38,628 nucleotides of DNA from Pseudomonadota bacterium (GCA_022574185.1 JACZSM010000027.1:1-38628); one strand, 5' to 3'; counted from the first letter of the stretch, positions 28,349 to 38,206 are shown. The notes: generated by a model not told the origin, from the sequence alone. Translations and numbers: made by a program.

Positions 28349-30637
28349 TTACTTCTCCACCTGCACCCATATCGGGTTCGAGAAAGCCTGGCGGCCATCG
28401 GCATCTTCTACGATGACGCTATACCAGGTGTCCGTCGCAGGTTGAACCGTAAACGTCACCTGCTTGACGGTGGTTTCGTGGTCGAACTCGCGCCGCTTCA
28501 CTTCAACCCCTCTCTCGATTACACGTACCGAGTGGAGCCCTGCCGCTGCCTGCAGCTTATAGGTCAACGTAAGGTCCGTGGCGCGTGGATGCGAAAGTTC
28601 CTCACCAAAGATAATTTCCGGAAACACCAGTGGGCCCTGGCTGGCGAAAGCGCGGCCGCGCTGCAGCTCTGCCACGAAGCTGTCCACGTTCAGATCACCG
28701 TCGATGTAGACATAGGTGCGCGACGTTCCGGATTCTTCGTTCCAGACGTCGTGAACATCGGATCCGCCCACCAGGTACGCTCTCTTGCCGTTGTTCCACA
28801 ACTGCCAGGTTCGTTGCAGCGTCAAGCTGTTGTCGCCCGACGTAATTTCTATGACGTCGAAACTCTCGTCCAGCCCACCCGGCACCGCTGAATCGATCTT
28901 GCCGTCGTGTTCGACTTCCAGCTCGAGACTCCGAAAATACCCATACTCGCTATAGGGGTGATTCACATGCACGACATCGGCTCCCATGCGACGTGCCTCT
29001 GCAAAAATCTGTTGCACGGTCGACGCGCCTATATCGATCTCGATGATTGCACCGTCGTCCAGTGGATAGGCGTTGAAGTGCGCCCAGGATGGCGACAGTT
29101 CCGTGCCAGGAATAAACTCGAAGCCACGCGAACGGGACAATCGATTCAATTCGGCGTTATTGATGACGGAATCGTGGTCGCTGAGGAACGTAATGTCGAC
29201 ACCTGATGCAAGCTCGGATCGCAACACGTCAAGGGGTTCCGAAAAACCGTCCAGAACGTCCGAATGGTGGTGTAAATCAGCACTGAACCAGCCATGGTCC
29301 TGCGGTCTTGCCGTAACTTCAATTTCGGCTTGCAGATCAATAGATTGTCCGGTCTTGACTGTTACATCGTAATATACCGGCATGGACGAAAAACCGGCGC
29401 CAGCCGAGATGCGCAGCTGGTAATCTCCGGGCGCCATGGTCATCTTGGCATGACCGGGCGTGTCGAGCTCTGTGAAAAAAGTGTTCTTGCCAAAAAATTT
29501 GATGGTCGCCTCGTTGCCAGTTTCGATACTGATTCGCGCGTCCAGTGGCTCGTGCGTTTGCTTCGTGATCACGTCGACATTTATCGAGCCGGGCGGTTGC
29601 AAGCCGGAAAAATTCAGCCTGGAATCCGCGTCGTGCTCGACCCAAAAATTAACGGCGGCAGAACGTGAGTAACCGCTGGCTGTTGCATAGATTTCGTATT
29701 TCCCAACAGGCAGTTGTAAGTCGTAGTGCCCGTTGTCGCCAATCGTCCAGGCAATCACCTTGCCGTGTCGCGACACGATGACGGCCGGTGCAGCAACTCT
29801 GCGACCGTCAGCGTCGGTCACCAGACCCGCAATCTTGCCGGAATCAAGACCGGCCGCGCGGATCTCCTCTTTTACGAGCAAAGCAAGGTCGCCACGGTTT
29901 TCGATTTGCAACACCGCCTCGAAGACCTTGCTTTCGCCTGCTGCCAGCGTGTGCGGAAGATAGCGATCGCGGCCGCCGTAGCTGACGAATTCGGAGAACG
30001 GTGCATGCAGGCCGAGCACCCATTGCTCATCATAGGCCGCAGACCAGTCACCGAATGCCTGCGCCTCGCTGCTGGAAGTGACTCCGGAGAGTCCCGGAAC
30101 ACCGAACAGGTGACCACCATCGGGCCATACGACGTAGCCAGTCAACAAGTTCGTCAGCGGCTGTTTGCCGTGATTGACCATGGTCGTGACGATGTTGATT
30201 CTTGGGTCGTTGTCACGCAGTCGGTAGAAAGTCACGAGCTCGACCTCACCCCAGTCACGCTCCGTTCTAATGACCACTTCGTCGGGCGATTGACGGTCGA
30301 TAGTGACGCGCTGGTAGGTCGTGGGCCAGCTCGACCAGCTGTTCGGCATGAAGTCCGCCAACGAGGCAATATCATAGCCAACGACGCCGTCTCTTATCAA
30401 CGCAATGTCCAGGATGCCACCGCGGGCCACGCCCCAGGGCGGCGCCGTCTCGACGGCAAAGGCAACCGCAAATAATCCATTGTTGATCGTAATGTCATTG
30501 TCGCCTTGGGCGTCACCGCGCAGTATCGGTGTCGGGCCACGCTGCACCGTCAGCTCGGCAAAAACGACAGGCGGCAGAAGCATCGTCAAGCCGATGAGCA
30601 ACGCCATTTTTCTCAGTACGCCTGGTCCTGATGACAT
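28349..30637 (-). CDS. Secreted CehA/McbA-family PHP metallohydrolase
   Basis: The 762-residue protein has a signal peptide (1-27, ending VVFA), an N-terminal beta-rich region, a carboxypeptidase-regulatory-like beta-sandwich at about 265-345 and a PHP-type metal-dependent hydrolase domain at about 450-690. Metal ligand motifs are DLHHHSD (454-460), SDHDS (486-490), GTELS (511-515), HVNHP (557-561) and GGSDVH (624-629). The named relatives CehA and McbA hydrolyse carbamate esters such as carbaryl, but most members have unknown substrates. A strong GGAGG ribosome site precedes the ATG. It lies between the MFS and BCCT-like carriers in the six-gene operon. Export and hydrolysis are well supported; the substrate is unknown. 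Confidence 0.85.
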   Translation of the reverse strand: MSSGPGVLRKMALLIGLTMLLPPVVFAELTVQRGPTPILRGDAQGDNDITINNGLFAVAFAVETAPPWGVARGGILDIALIRDGVVGYDIASLADFMPNSWSSWPTTYQRVTIDRQSPDEVVIRTERDWGEVELVTFYRLRDNDPRINIVTTMVNHGKQPLTNLLTGYVVWPDGGHLFGVPGLSGVTSSSEAQAFGDWSAAYDEQWVLGLHAPFSEFVSYGGRDRYLPHTLAAGESKVFEAVLQIENRGDLALLVKEEIRAAGLDSGKIAGLVTDADGRRVAAPAVIVSRHGKVIAWTIGDNGHYDLQLPVGKYEIYATASGYSRSAAVNFWVEHDADSRLNFSGLQPPGSINVDVITKQTHEPLDARISIETGNEATIKFFGKNTFFTELDTPGHAKMTMAPGDYQLRISAGAGFSSMPVYYDVTVKTGQSIDLQAEIEVTARPQDHGWFSADLHHHSDVLDGFSEPLDVLRSELASGVDITFLSDHDSVINNAELNRLSRSRGFEFIPGTELSPSWAHFNAYPLDDGAIIEIDIGASTVQQIFAEARRMGADVVHVNHPYSEYGYFRSLELEVEHDGKIDSAVPGGLDESFDVIEITSGDNSLTLQRTWQLWNNGKRAYLVGGSDVHDVWNEESGTSRTYVYIDGDLNVDSFVAELQRGRAFASQGPLVFPEIIFGEELSHPRATDLTLTYKLQAAAGLHSVRVIERGVEVKRREFDHETTVKQVTFTVQPATDTWYSVIVEDADGRQAFSNPIWVQVEK

Positions 30638-30664
30638 TCGATCCCTCCGTCGTGCTGCGTGGTC

Positions 30665-31948
30665 CTAATTGATTTCCCGCCGCGCGATGATAATTTTCAA
30701 TCGCCAGGCTGATAGCGCGCCCAACACGCCCATTGTTGCAATGCCAGCAAAGTAGATGCCATAACCAAGTCGGCCAGGATAGCGTTGCACAAGTGCTCCA
30801 CTGATCAACGGCAAGTAGATGTCCGGTGAATAGCCGAGCAACGAGATCGCCCCGATCGCCAGACCCTTGATACGATTGTCGATGTTGCAACTTTCGAGCG
30901 TTGCCCAGAAAATTCCGCGTACAGCATACGTCAGAATGCCGATCGACAGCACCACCGCCAGCAGCATTGGGATTCCCGCAGTCATTGGCAGGATAACCAG
31001 ACCGCCAAGCGATATCGACGCGAGCAGCAGCAATATCGCCAGGACCTTTTCCCGGTCGAGAAAGTCGCCGGCGAATCCGGCGGTCGCTGCGCCGATTGGG
31101 CGCATCCACAGCTTGGCAACGGTAATCGAGCCGACAGTAACCGCAGTCAGGCCATAGTTCTGTTGCATATACGCCGAAAAGGAATAGGTCGCCCAGAACA
31201 GCTGGTATCCGCACAAGATACAAAAGGCCGCCAGCCAGATTTCGACTTTGCTCAAGATGACACGGACGTCTTCAGCAAAATTGACGTCTGCCCCGCCCGA
31301 ATCCCCAGGCAGCACCGACGTGCGGCTGTCTTTTATGAGGAACAGCACGGCCGGAGACAGCAACAGCATGAATACGATGTAAAACCAGATGACTTTTCGC
31401 AGCGCGATGTCTGCGGGCTGGCCCAGGCCTTCAAGCCAGTAAGCGAACAGTGCAACAGCGATGGTCGCGAGTATGGCCTCTACCAGGCCCCGACCACCGT
31501 CCAGTATGCCAAAAAAACGACCCTGCTCCTCCGGGCGCGCCAGTACGGTCACGGCCTTGATCAGGGCAGACCAGAACGTCAGGCCGGTCGCAATGCCCCA
31601 GCCGGCAAAGATTATCTGCAGCTCGAGGAATGATGGTGCGGCGGAAAACCAAATGCCTAAAAGGCCCGCCGCGGCCAGCGAAAACGACATCAGGATGCGT
31701 GGCGCGACGTGGTCGGCAAGCCAGCCGCTGGGAATATAGGTCAGCACGAAAATGACGCCGAGCATTGCGTAACACTGGCCGAGTTGCGTGGCAGTGATCG
31801 AAAATGACTCGAGGATCGTGACTTCGAAATTCTGTCGTAAATAGATCAGCGGGTATATTGCGCCTGCGGCAACGACGAGAACGGCCAGCTGGATATACCG
31901 CTGCAATAATGTGTCTGATAAGCCGTCGATTTTTGCAACGGCTGTCAT
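30665..31948 (-). CDS. Major facilitator superfamily transporter
   Basis: The 427-residue product has about 12 hydrophobic helices and the MFS motif between helices 2 and 3 (SGWLADHVAPRILMS). Another MFS-like signature is RFFGILDGGRGLVEA. It most resembles carriers for organic anions or sugars in gene layout, but substrate cannot be read. Its start overlaps the 2-oxoglutarate oxygenase stop (ATGA), and the PHP hydrolase gene follows after 27 bases. It is the fourth gene in the tight operon running from 35258 to 27216. Confidence 0.85.
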   Translation of the reverse strand: MTAVAKIDGLSDTLLQRYIQLAVLVVAAGAIYPLIYLRQNFEVTILESFSITATQLGQCYAMLGVIFVLTYIPSGWLADHVAPRILMSFSLAAAGLLGIWFSAAPSFLELQIIFAGWGIATGLTFWSALIKAVTVLARPEEQGRFFGILDGGRGLVEAILATIAVALFAYWLEGLGQPADIALRKVIWFYIVFMLLLSPAVLFLIKDSRTSVLPGDSGGADVNFAEDVRVILSKVEIWLAAFCILCGYQLFWATYSFSAYMQQNYGLTAVTVGSITVAKLWMRPIGAATAGFAGDFLDREKVLAILLLLASISLGGLVILPMTAGIPMLLAVVLSIGILTYAVRGIFWATLESCNIDNRIKGLAIGAISLLGYSPDIYLPLISGALVQRYPGRLGYGIYFAGIATMGVLGALSAWRLKIIIARREIN

Positions 31949-32904
31949 TGTCGACCTGTAAACACGGCAGGATCAAAACGCGCATCGATGGGTGCTGCAT
32001 CGGGCCAGTTCGATTGCCACACGGCTCTCGATACATCGCCTACGTGTATGTCAACTCTCTCAAAACCCGGTACAGGCGGGCGCAGTGGCGTAACAATGGT
32101 ATCGAATCGCGGCACGGCGAAGTACGGAAAACTGTATCGCTCAGCACTGCCGGCGTTGACCACTTTATGCGGCGTAGACACAAAATACCCACCAGACCAT
32201 AACTCAAGCAAGTCACCAATATTCACTATCAATGCATCGTCTGGCGGATCCGCTTTTAGCCACTCGTCGTCGTCGCGGCACTTGACGAACAAGCCGCCAA
32301 CCGGATCAGGAGCAAGAATGGTGAGCGCGTCAGTATCCTTATGCGGATGAATACCGTATGCGGATGAGTCCGCAGTCTGTGGCGGGTAGTGCAACAGGGT
32401 CATGTTGGTCAGTGGCGTTGCGAATAACTGCAGAAACGGGCCTCTGGCCGTGCCGAGAATCTCGGCCAATGCGCCTAGCAGCACAGTCGCAACCCGGTCG
32501 CATTCGTGCCAGTAGTTCAGCAGGTGCCGTTTGAAGTGCCGAGGATTTTCAGGCCACTTGTTCGGCCCATACAAATCGCAGGCCGAACAGACCGGGTGAT
32601 CCGACGGCACCTCGAAGTGAAGCTTGTAGCCTTCGTAATTATCCGCGACTGCATCACCACTGTTCGCGTTGAAAAAGTTCGTCGGAATGTATCCGCGATA
32701 GTTATCCGGACTTATGCGATCACCGAGCTTTATATCCATGGGCAGTTCGAAATAATTGATAACAGCGGTGCGCGCTTGTGCAATGGTTGTCGCTGCAATG
32801 CCATGGCCGACAATATTCATGAAGCCGATATCACGGCAAGCTGTCTCAATCTTCTGAACCCTGCCCGCAGTTACAGAGAGATTAATGAGCGGAAGGCTGC
32901 GCAT
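31945..32904 (-). CDS. 2-oxoglutarate/Fe(II) oxygenase of the isopenicillin-N-synthase-like family
   Basis: The product of 319 residues (from ATG 32904) has the N-terminal IETACRDIGFMNIVGHGI region and the jelly-roll core. Iron ligands are the HKD of IHPHKDTDALT (H188, D190) and the His in STPHKV (H246), and 2-oxoglutarate is bound by RYS in ERYSFPYF (R256, S258). Family members hydroxylate, desaturate or cyclise small molecules. The frame opens at a TTG at 32910, but the ATG two codons later has GAAG about eight bases upstream. It overlaps the MFS start by four bases and follows the phosphatase-family gene by 18 bases. The specific substrate is unknown. Confidence 0.87.
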   Translation of the reverse strand: MRSLPLINLSVTAGRVQKIETACRDIGFMNIVGHGIAATTIAQARTAVINYFELPMDIKLGDRISPDNYRGYIPTNFFNANSGDAVADNYEGYKLHFEVPSDHPVCSACDLYGPNKWPENPRHFKRHLLNYWHECDRVATVLLGALAEILGTARGPFLQLFATPLTNMTLLHYPPQTADSSAYGIHPHKDTDALTILAPDPVGGLFVKCRDDDEWLKADPPDDALIVNIGDLLELWSGGYFVSTPHKVVNAGSAERYSFPYFAVPRFDTIVTPLRPPVPGFERVDIHVGDVSRAVWQSNWPDAAPIDARFDPAVFTGRQ

Positions 32905-32922
32905 TCTCAAATCTTCGAATGG

Positions 32923-33894
32923 TCAGTCGACAAAACTCTGACCATCCAGTTGAGCCTGAATATCGGCAGGAATTTTCAATCGCAGGTGCCTGGCAATGGA
33001 CGGCAGGATGTCGACAATGGCGGGCAACTCATAAAAGCGAGAATTCAAATTATCGCTGTTGGTCACGATCCAGATCAATCGCTCTCTTTCTGTCTGCCCA
33101 CCGTGCCCTCTGCCGGTATCCGCGTCCCGACCGTGATCGGTTGTAATCAATAACATCCAGTCTTCATTGTGCGTTTGCTGCCTGGATCGCACGGCGCTCC
33201 AGATTTTGCCGATCTGGGCATCCATGAATTGCACAGCCGCAATCATTTCCCGGCCGTCACCATATCTATGCCCGACATCATCGCTATATTCCAGGTATAC
33301 CCAGGATAAATCAGGACCTTCGATTTCGACATACCGCGCCGCTTCGTCAGCGACGATCTCATCAATGTCCCTGATGTAATAGGCCATCAGGTCATGCGGA
33401 AACCGTTCGGTATCGAGTTCAAAGCCGTCAAAATGGTAGTCGAGCTTGAGACCTCCGGCGGCTTCCAAGCCATCGCCCAGGAGCTTTGTCCTGTTGTCCA
33501 ACCAGGTAGAGAAAACTGCGGTCTGCAGCGACGGATCGTGGGATTTGGCGATTCTAAAAATATCCCAGTAGCCATAGTTTGGATGACTGACGTCGTTGTC
33601 CCAGACGTTGTGCTTGTTTGACCATGTTCCGGTGAGCAAACTGTTGTAACCGACCGCCGAAACCGTAGGGCTCTCTGACGGCTCTCCCGGCATACCTCCA
33701 ACATATGCCCTCGTATAGCCACGCTGCCCGCTTATTGCATCCAGGTTTGGTGTGGCCACGCTCTCAATAACATCCGCCGGGATACCATCGATGATTATGA
33801 AAATTACTTTTGGTACTGGTGCCGGCGGTCGCGTCGTTTCGCTGCCGGCTGGCGACAACATGACCGCCAGGAAAATAAAAACGGGTAGCTTCAA
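32923..33894 (-). CDS. Secreted alkaline-phosphatase-superfamily phosphodiesterase (nucleotide pyrophosphatase-like)
   Basis: The 323-residue protein has a signal peptide (1-18) and the superfamily active site: first metal ligand in FIIIDGI (D36), nucleophile Thr in SPTVSAVGYNSLLTG (T77), DVGHRYG, and the paired ligands TTDHGRD and GHGGQ. It most resembles the type I phosphodiesterase/nucleotide pyrophosphatase branch, which cleaves phosphodiesters or sulfate esters. Some family members act on choline phosphodiesters, which would suit a neighbouring choline-dehydrogenase-like gene. The start is TTG, overlapping the FAD oxidoreductase stop (TTGA), with GGGAG about ten bases upstream. It is the second gene of the operon. 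Confidence 0.85.
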   Translation of the reverse strand: MKLPVFIFLAVMLSPAGSETTRPPAPVPKVIFIIIDGIPADVIESVATPNLDAISGQRGYTRAYVGGMPGEPSESPTVSAVGYNSLLTGTWSNKHNVWDNDVSHPNYGYWDIFRIAKSHDPSLQTAVFSTWLDNRTKLLGDGLEAAGGLKLDYHFDGFELDTERFPHDLMAYYIRDIDEIVADEAARYVEIEGPDLSWVYLEYSDDVGHRYGDGREMIAAVQFMDAQIGKIWSAVRSRQQTHNEDWMLLITTDHGRDADTGRGHGGQTERERLIWIVTNSDNLNSRFYELPAIVDILPSIARHLRLKIPADIQAQLDGQSFVD

Positions 33895-35258
33895 TGCAAG
33901 CGCACTCCCTGACGCAGTAGTTCAGTCTGCAACAAATCGATATTGACTTCGGCAAGGCTCCGCTCATGTTTCACTGAGATCGCCGCTGCCACTCCTGCGC
34001 CCTGGCCCGTCACTGTGCAACACATCATGTTGCGCGTAGCGGCGTGGCTGTCTTTGTCGCCGCCGGTAATTCGCCCTGCCGTAATCAGGTTTTCGACGCC
34101 TTGCGGCAACAATGTTCGATAGGGCAAATGAAAATAGCGGCCAGTTGTGGGCAGTATCAGGATGCCGTAGCCGTCGATGAATTCGGGAAAGATGCCGATG
34201 CTGTCATCGAACCGTGCCTGCTCGCGTACATCATGTGCCGTCATGTTATAAACCGCGTCAATTTTCCGCGTGTCCCTGATGCCGATCGTCATACCGAAGT
34301 TGCGCAGTTTCGCGTTCTCGCAACCTGGATGAAATTTGCGCATGGCCTCAATTGCGAGCATGGCTTGCCGGCGCCCTTCCATTTCGCCACGTGTGAGATC
34401 GTTGGGATCCGTGCCATCGTAGCCCATCAAATGTACGAGGTTCAGATAGGTCAGGTCACCGGAGTCATATAGCGCGCCCCAGGTGCCAGCAATCGTATCC
34501 AGGTTTTCTGGAATGAGGCCTGCTTCGCGTGCCTTCTCGAATGGCTTTCTTAAGAAAGGCGAAAACATGTCGTCCTCTTTGCCGCTTGTCTCAACCGACC
34601 ATTCGCCATAGGCCCAGTCGGCGTATGTTTTTGGATCCGCTTTGACATGTTCAATGAATTTCTTCTTGTTGACGCCTGACATCGAAAACATAACCGATGC
34701 GCCGATCATTTCTTTTTTCGGGTGCTTCTTCGTAATTGCGCCGGCGCGATGGGCAACATCTGCGTCGCCAGTAGCGTCGATCACTCGCTTCGCCAGAATC
34801 GCCTCGCGACCGGCCTTGCTCTCGGTAATGACGCCGGTAATCGTATCGCCGTCCATAATCGGTGCAACAAACAGCCGGTGCAGCATTGGTGTAATTCCGG
34901 CGTCCTCAACGAACGTGTCGGCAACCCGTTTGAACGCCTCGCCGTCGAGTGCGAAGCTATCCGATTGCGGTTCGGCGGTTCCTGCGCCCATTTCTTTGGC
35001 GCGCTGTTCGAATTCGATGCCGACGCCTTCGGTGTCGACTGTCTGCTCGTGCCGGTACCATGCGAAGCCTTCGACGCCGACTGCCGTGATGTTGCCGCCG
35101 AAGCAACCGAAGCGTTCAAGCAGCGTTACCGATACTCCGGCACGGGCAGCACCAATTGCTGCGGCCAGACCACCGGGTCCGGAGCCGACGACAAGCACAT
35201 CGGTATTGTGAATAACATCAATTTCCCGAGATGGTTCTGTAATTCTCAATGCCTGCAC
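33891..35258 (-). CDS. FAD-dependent oxidoreductase (FAD_oxidored family)
   Basis: The 455-residue flavoprotein has the N-terminal dinucleotide fold DVLVVGSGPGGLAAAIGAA, the family motif FGCFGGNITAVGVEGFAWY, VIDATGDADVAHRAGA, and the C-terminal FAD motif LPYRTLLPQGVENLITAGR. This family includes many uncharacterised dehydrogenases found with polysaccharide or small-molecule catabolism genes. The start is GTG at 35258 with no strong ribosome site; no better in-frame start is seen. It is first in the six-gene minus-strand operon and divergent from the GMC oxidase. It is a cytoplasmic protein, and the substrate is unknown. Confidence 0.85.
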   Translation of the reverse strand: MQALRITEPSREIDVIHNTDVLVVGSGPGGLAAAIGAARAGVSVTLLERFGCFGGNITAVGVEGFAWYRHEQTVDTEGVGIEFEQRAKEMGAGTAEPQSDSFALDGEAFKRVADTFVEDAGITPMLHRLFVAPIMDGDTITGVITESKAGREAILAKRVIDATGDADVAHRAGAITKKHPKKEMIGASVMFSMSGVNKKKFIEHVKADPKTYADWAYGEWSVETSGKEDDMFSPFLRKPFEKAREAGLIPENLDTIAGTWGALYDSGDLTYLNLVHLMGYDGTDPNDLTRGEMEGRRQAMLAIEAMRKFHPGCENAKLRNFGMTIGIRDTRKIDAVYNMTAHDVREQARFDDSIGIFPEFIDGYGILILPTTGRYFHLPYRTLLPQGVENLITAGRITGGDKDSHAATRNMMCCTVTGQGAGVAAAISVKHERSLAEVNIDLLQTELLRQGVRLH

Positions 35259-35285
35259 CGTGTTACCGTAGTCTTGTTGTAAGAA

Positions 35286-35303
35286 GGTGGCCGGGGCGCC
35301 ACC
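35286..35303. promoter_or_regulatory. Inverted repeat between the FAD oxidoreductase and GMC genes
   Basis: GGTGGC (35286-35291) and GCCACC (35298-35303) are perfect inverted repeats with a 6-base GC-rich centre, in a 63-base divergent gap. It could be an operator shared by the two transcription units. Function is inferred. Confidence 0.4.
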
Positions 35304-35321
35304 CGAAGTTCTGGAATCTCG

Positions 35322-36986
35322 ATGGCCGAATCCAATATCGACTATATCATCGTGGGTGCTGGGAGCGCCGGTTGCGTGTTGGCGAATCGTCTGAGTGAAG
35401 ACAGCGATGTATCCGTCCTGTTACTGGAGGCGGGCGGTAGCGACAGACATCTTTTCCTGCAGATGCCCAGCGCACTTTCCTATCCCATGCATATGCAGCG
35501 TTACAACTGGGGTTTCGAGTCGCAACCGGAACCGTTTCTTGACGATCGGCGAATTCACTGCCCGCGGGGCCGTGGCCTCGGCGGGTCGTCCAGTATCAAC
35601 GGCATGGTATTCGTTCGCGGACATGCGGCTGATTTCGATGCTTGGGAATCGTCAGGCGCCAGCGGCTGGAACTACCAGAATTGCTTGCCGTATTTTCGCA
35701 AAGCAGAAACCTGGGAAGGTGGTGCGGATGAATACCGCGGTGGCACTGGCCCACTTGGCGTTACGAACGGCAATGGCATGAAGAATCCGCTGTACCAGGC
35801 GTTTATCGACGCAGGTGTGGAAGCGGGTTATGCCGCGACCGATGACTACAACGGATTTCGCCAGGAAGGCTTCGGCCCGATGCACATGACGATCGCCCGC
35901 GGCGTTCGCGCATCCACGGCCAATGCTTATTTGCGCCCGGTGCAGAAGCGCCCAAACCTGCAGGTGATGACCCACGCGCAGGTACTCAATCTTGCAATGG
36001 ACGGCCGCGTTGTCAACGGAGTTAATATTCTGCGTAAAGGCAAAGAAGAGACTTTGCTGGCGCGGCGCGAAGTCATTCTATCGGCAGGTGCCGTAGGTTC
36101 ACCCACGATTCTCCAGCAGTCCGGAATAGGCCCTGCCGACGTACTGAACAGCGCGGGCGTAGCAGTACGCCACGAATTGCCCGGGGTTGGCTCGAACATG
36201 CAAGACCATCTCGAAGTATTCTTTCAGCTTCGCTGCAATAAACCGATTACATTAAACGGACAACTCGGCCTGATTTCGAAGGGCCTGATTGGTGTGCAGT
36301 GGCTACTGTTTCGTACCGGACTCGGCGCTACCAATCACTTCGAATCCTGTGCCTTCATTCGCTCCAGGCCCGGTATCCAATGGCCCGATATCCAGTACCA
36401 TTTTCTGCCCGGCGCCATCAGCTATGACGGCAAGCTGGCAGTTAAAGGCCATGGCTTTCAAGTCCATGTCGGACCGAACAAGCCCAAGAGTCGCGGTTCG
36501 TTAAGCATTACAAGTAATGACCCAATGGCGAAACCAAAGCTCGAATTCAACTACATGCAGCACCCGGACGATCGCGAGGCATTTCGCGCCTGCATCCGCC
36601 TGACTCGTGAAATCATGGCCCAGCCGGCGATACAGCAATATGTGGAAAACGAAATTCAACCTGGCGAGGAAGTGCAGTCGGACGATGAGATCGATGCATG
36701 GATTCGTGTCAATGCGGAGACGGCCTATCACGTGTCTTGTACCGCGAAAATGGGCGCGCAAGATGACGCGATGGCCGTCGTGGATAACGAATGCCGGGTG
36801 CTTGGCGTATCGGGCGTGCGAGTCGTCGACTCGTCAGTGTTTCCGGAAATTACGAACGGTAATCTCAATGCGCCGACAATCATGCTCGCCGAACGAGCGG
36901 CAGATATGATTCGCGGCCGACCGCTTTTGGCTACCGAGAACGTGCCTGTGTTCGAGCATCCCGACTGGCGGAGCCAGCAACGTTGA
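35322..36986 (+). CDS. GMC-family oxidoreductase, choline-dehydrogenase-like
   Basis: The 554-residue flavoprotein has the FAD fold [18 protein letters not shown], the first GMC signature [19 protein letters not shown], the second around [15 protein letters not shown], and the catalytic His and Asn regions [11 protein letters not shown] and [18 protein letters not shown]. Length and motifs match bacterial choline dehydrogenases, but this branch also contains enzymes oxidising other primary alcohols, so the substrate is uncertain. It is divergent from the six-gene operon with a BCCT-like carrier and converges on the alcohol dehydrogenase gene with a 1-base gap. No BetB aldehyde dehydrogenase is beside it. 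Confidence 0.88.
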   Translation: MAESNIDYIIVGAGSAGCVLANRLSEDSDVSVLLLEAGGSDRHLFLQMPSALSYPMHMQRYNWGFESQPEPFLDDRRIHCPRGRGLGGSSSINGMVFVRGHAADFDAWESSGASGWNYQNCLPYFRKAETWEGGADEYRGGTGPLGVTNGNGMKNPLYQAFIDAGVEAGYAATDDYNGFRQEGFGPMHMTIARGVRASTANAYLRPVQKRPNLQVMTHAQVLNLAMDGRVVNGVNILRKGKEETLLARREVILSAGAVGSPTILQQSGIGPADVLNSAGVAVRHELPGVGSNMQDHLEVFFQLRCNKPITLNGQLGLISKGLIGVQWLLFRTGLGATNHFESCAFIRSRPGIQWPDIQYHFLPGAISYDGKLAVKGHGFQVHVGPNKPKSRGSLSITSNDPMAKPKLEFNYMQHPDDREAFRACIRLTREIMAQPAIQQYVENEIQPGEEVQSDDEIDAWIRVNAETAYHVSCTAKMGAQDDAMAVVDNECRVLGVSGVRVVDSSVFPEITNGNLNAPTIMLAERAADMIRGRPLLATENVPVFEHPDWRSQQR

Positions 36987-36987
36987 A

Positions 36988-38073
36988 TCAGTGATCGAAT
37001 ACGATAACGCTGCGAGCAAATTCACCGCGTTTCATTTCCTCGAAAGCATCATTTATTTGCTCTATTGGAATACGTTTCGCGATCATCTGGTCAAGGTGTA
37101 AATCTCCGTTTAGATAGAAATCAACGAAGCGCGGCATATCGACCCTGAACGCGTTAGATCCCATATTCGAACCCTGTAATTTACGGTCGTCCAACAAATC
37201 GACAGCATCAACCTCGATCATCTGTCCTTCGGGCACCATGCCAATGATGGTGGCAACACCTGAGGGACGCAGCATGCGAAACGCCTGCTCTGCTGTTGCC
37301 TTTAATCCCAAAGCCTCGAAAGAGTATTCAACACCGCCCGCGGTAAGCGCCTTGATTTGCACGACAGGATCCCCTTCAGAGGCGTTAATTACATCGGTCG
37401 CGCCTAACTGCCTGGCAAGCTCGAGTTTGGACTCCTTGATGTCCACCGCAATGATGCGTCCGGCGCCCGCGATAGCGGCGCCGTTAATAGCTGCAAGTCC
37501 GATTCCCCCGCAGCCGATAATGGCGACGGTGCTGCCCACCTCGATTTGTGCCGTGTGGATTACTGCACCAAAACCCGTAACCACTGCGCAACCGATCAGT
37601 GCAGCTCGGTCCAGGGGCATGTCTTCACGAATCTTTACCAGGGCGTGTTCGTGAATGAGCATTTGCTCCGCAAATGCAGAAAGGTTGTAGTACTGGTTGA
37701 TATTTTTACCCGACTGCGTAATACGCGAAGGCTCATTTTCTTCACGAGCAGTTTCCGAGCTTTTACAGATGTAAGGCCTGCCCGTAACACAGTAATCGCA
37801 ATGACCGCAGAAAACGGATAAACAGGTAATCACATGGTCTCCGGGTTGCACGTAGCGCACCTGTTCGCCAACGAGTTCCACGATGCCGGCAGATTCGTGA
37901 CCCAGGATCACTGGCATTGGATGGCTTTAGTTTCCATCGATGTAGTGCAAGTCGGATCGGCAGACTCCACAAGCAGCGGTTCTTACGAGTACTTCATGTC
38001 CCTTCGGTTTATCTATTTGCACTGCTTCGATACTGAGTGGCTTGCCGATTTCCCGGAGTACGGCTGCTTGCAT
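36988..38073 (-). pseudogene. Zinc-dependent alcohol dehydrogenase interrupted by an in-frame TAA
   Basis: This is a medium-chain zinc alcohol dehydrogenase of about 361 residues. A good ribosome site (GGAG, eight bases) precedes the ATG at 38073, and the first 48 codons encode a normal N-terminus: MQAAVLREIGKPLSIEAVQI, then the catalytic zinc region AACGVCRSDLHYIDGN. Codon 49 is TAA (37929-37927). The same frame then continues with SHPMPVILGHESAG and runs intact to 36988, with the structural zinc site CGHCDYCVTGRPYIC and nucleotide fold IIGCGGIGLAA. An ATG at 37917 could restart translation, but the product would lack the catalytic-zinc Cys. It is therefore a one-codon nonsense pseudogene, readthrough or sequencing error. 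The substrate class resembles class III or aryl-alcohol dehydrogenases. Confidence 0.85.
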
Positions 38074-38138
38074 CGTTTTCTCCAACGAGTCATAAATCGA
38101 GAGCAGATAAAGAGGGACTGTCTCTCACTGATAGTCGT

Positions 38139-38172
38139 TTATCATTGCGCGCAGTCTAGTTATCAATGCGCG
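38139..38172. repeat. Two near-identical direct repeats with 21-base spacing
   Basis: TTATCATTGCGCG (38139-38151) and TTATCAATGCGCG (38160-38172) differ at one base and start 21 bases apart, exactly two helical turns. They lie between the divergent alcohol dehydrogenase and TauD-family genes and upstream of a TATAAT. This arrangement fits tandem binding of a regulator to one face of the DNA. Confidence 0.45.
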
Positions 38173-38200
38173 GTGACGCCAGAAATCCGTGATAGTCAGA

Positions 38201-38206
38201 TATAAT
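38201..38206 (+). promoter_or_regulatory. Candidate -10 box of the TauD-family gene
   Basis: A perfect TATAAT lies 35 bases before the ATG at 38241. No good -35 is seen at the right distance; the direct repeats end 28 bases upstream, so activation from them is possible. Confidence 0.4.

Noticed and set aside
29726-30475. A 249-codon plus-strand open frame
   Set aside because: It is antisense to the PHP metallohydrolase gene, which has a signal peptide and strong ribosome site; composition is typical of a shadow frame.
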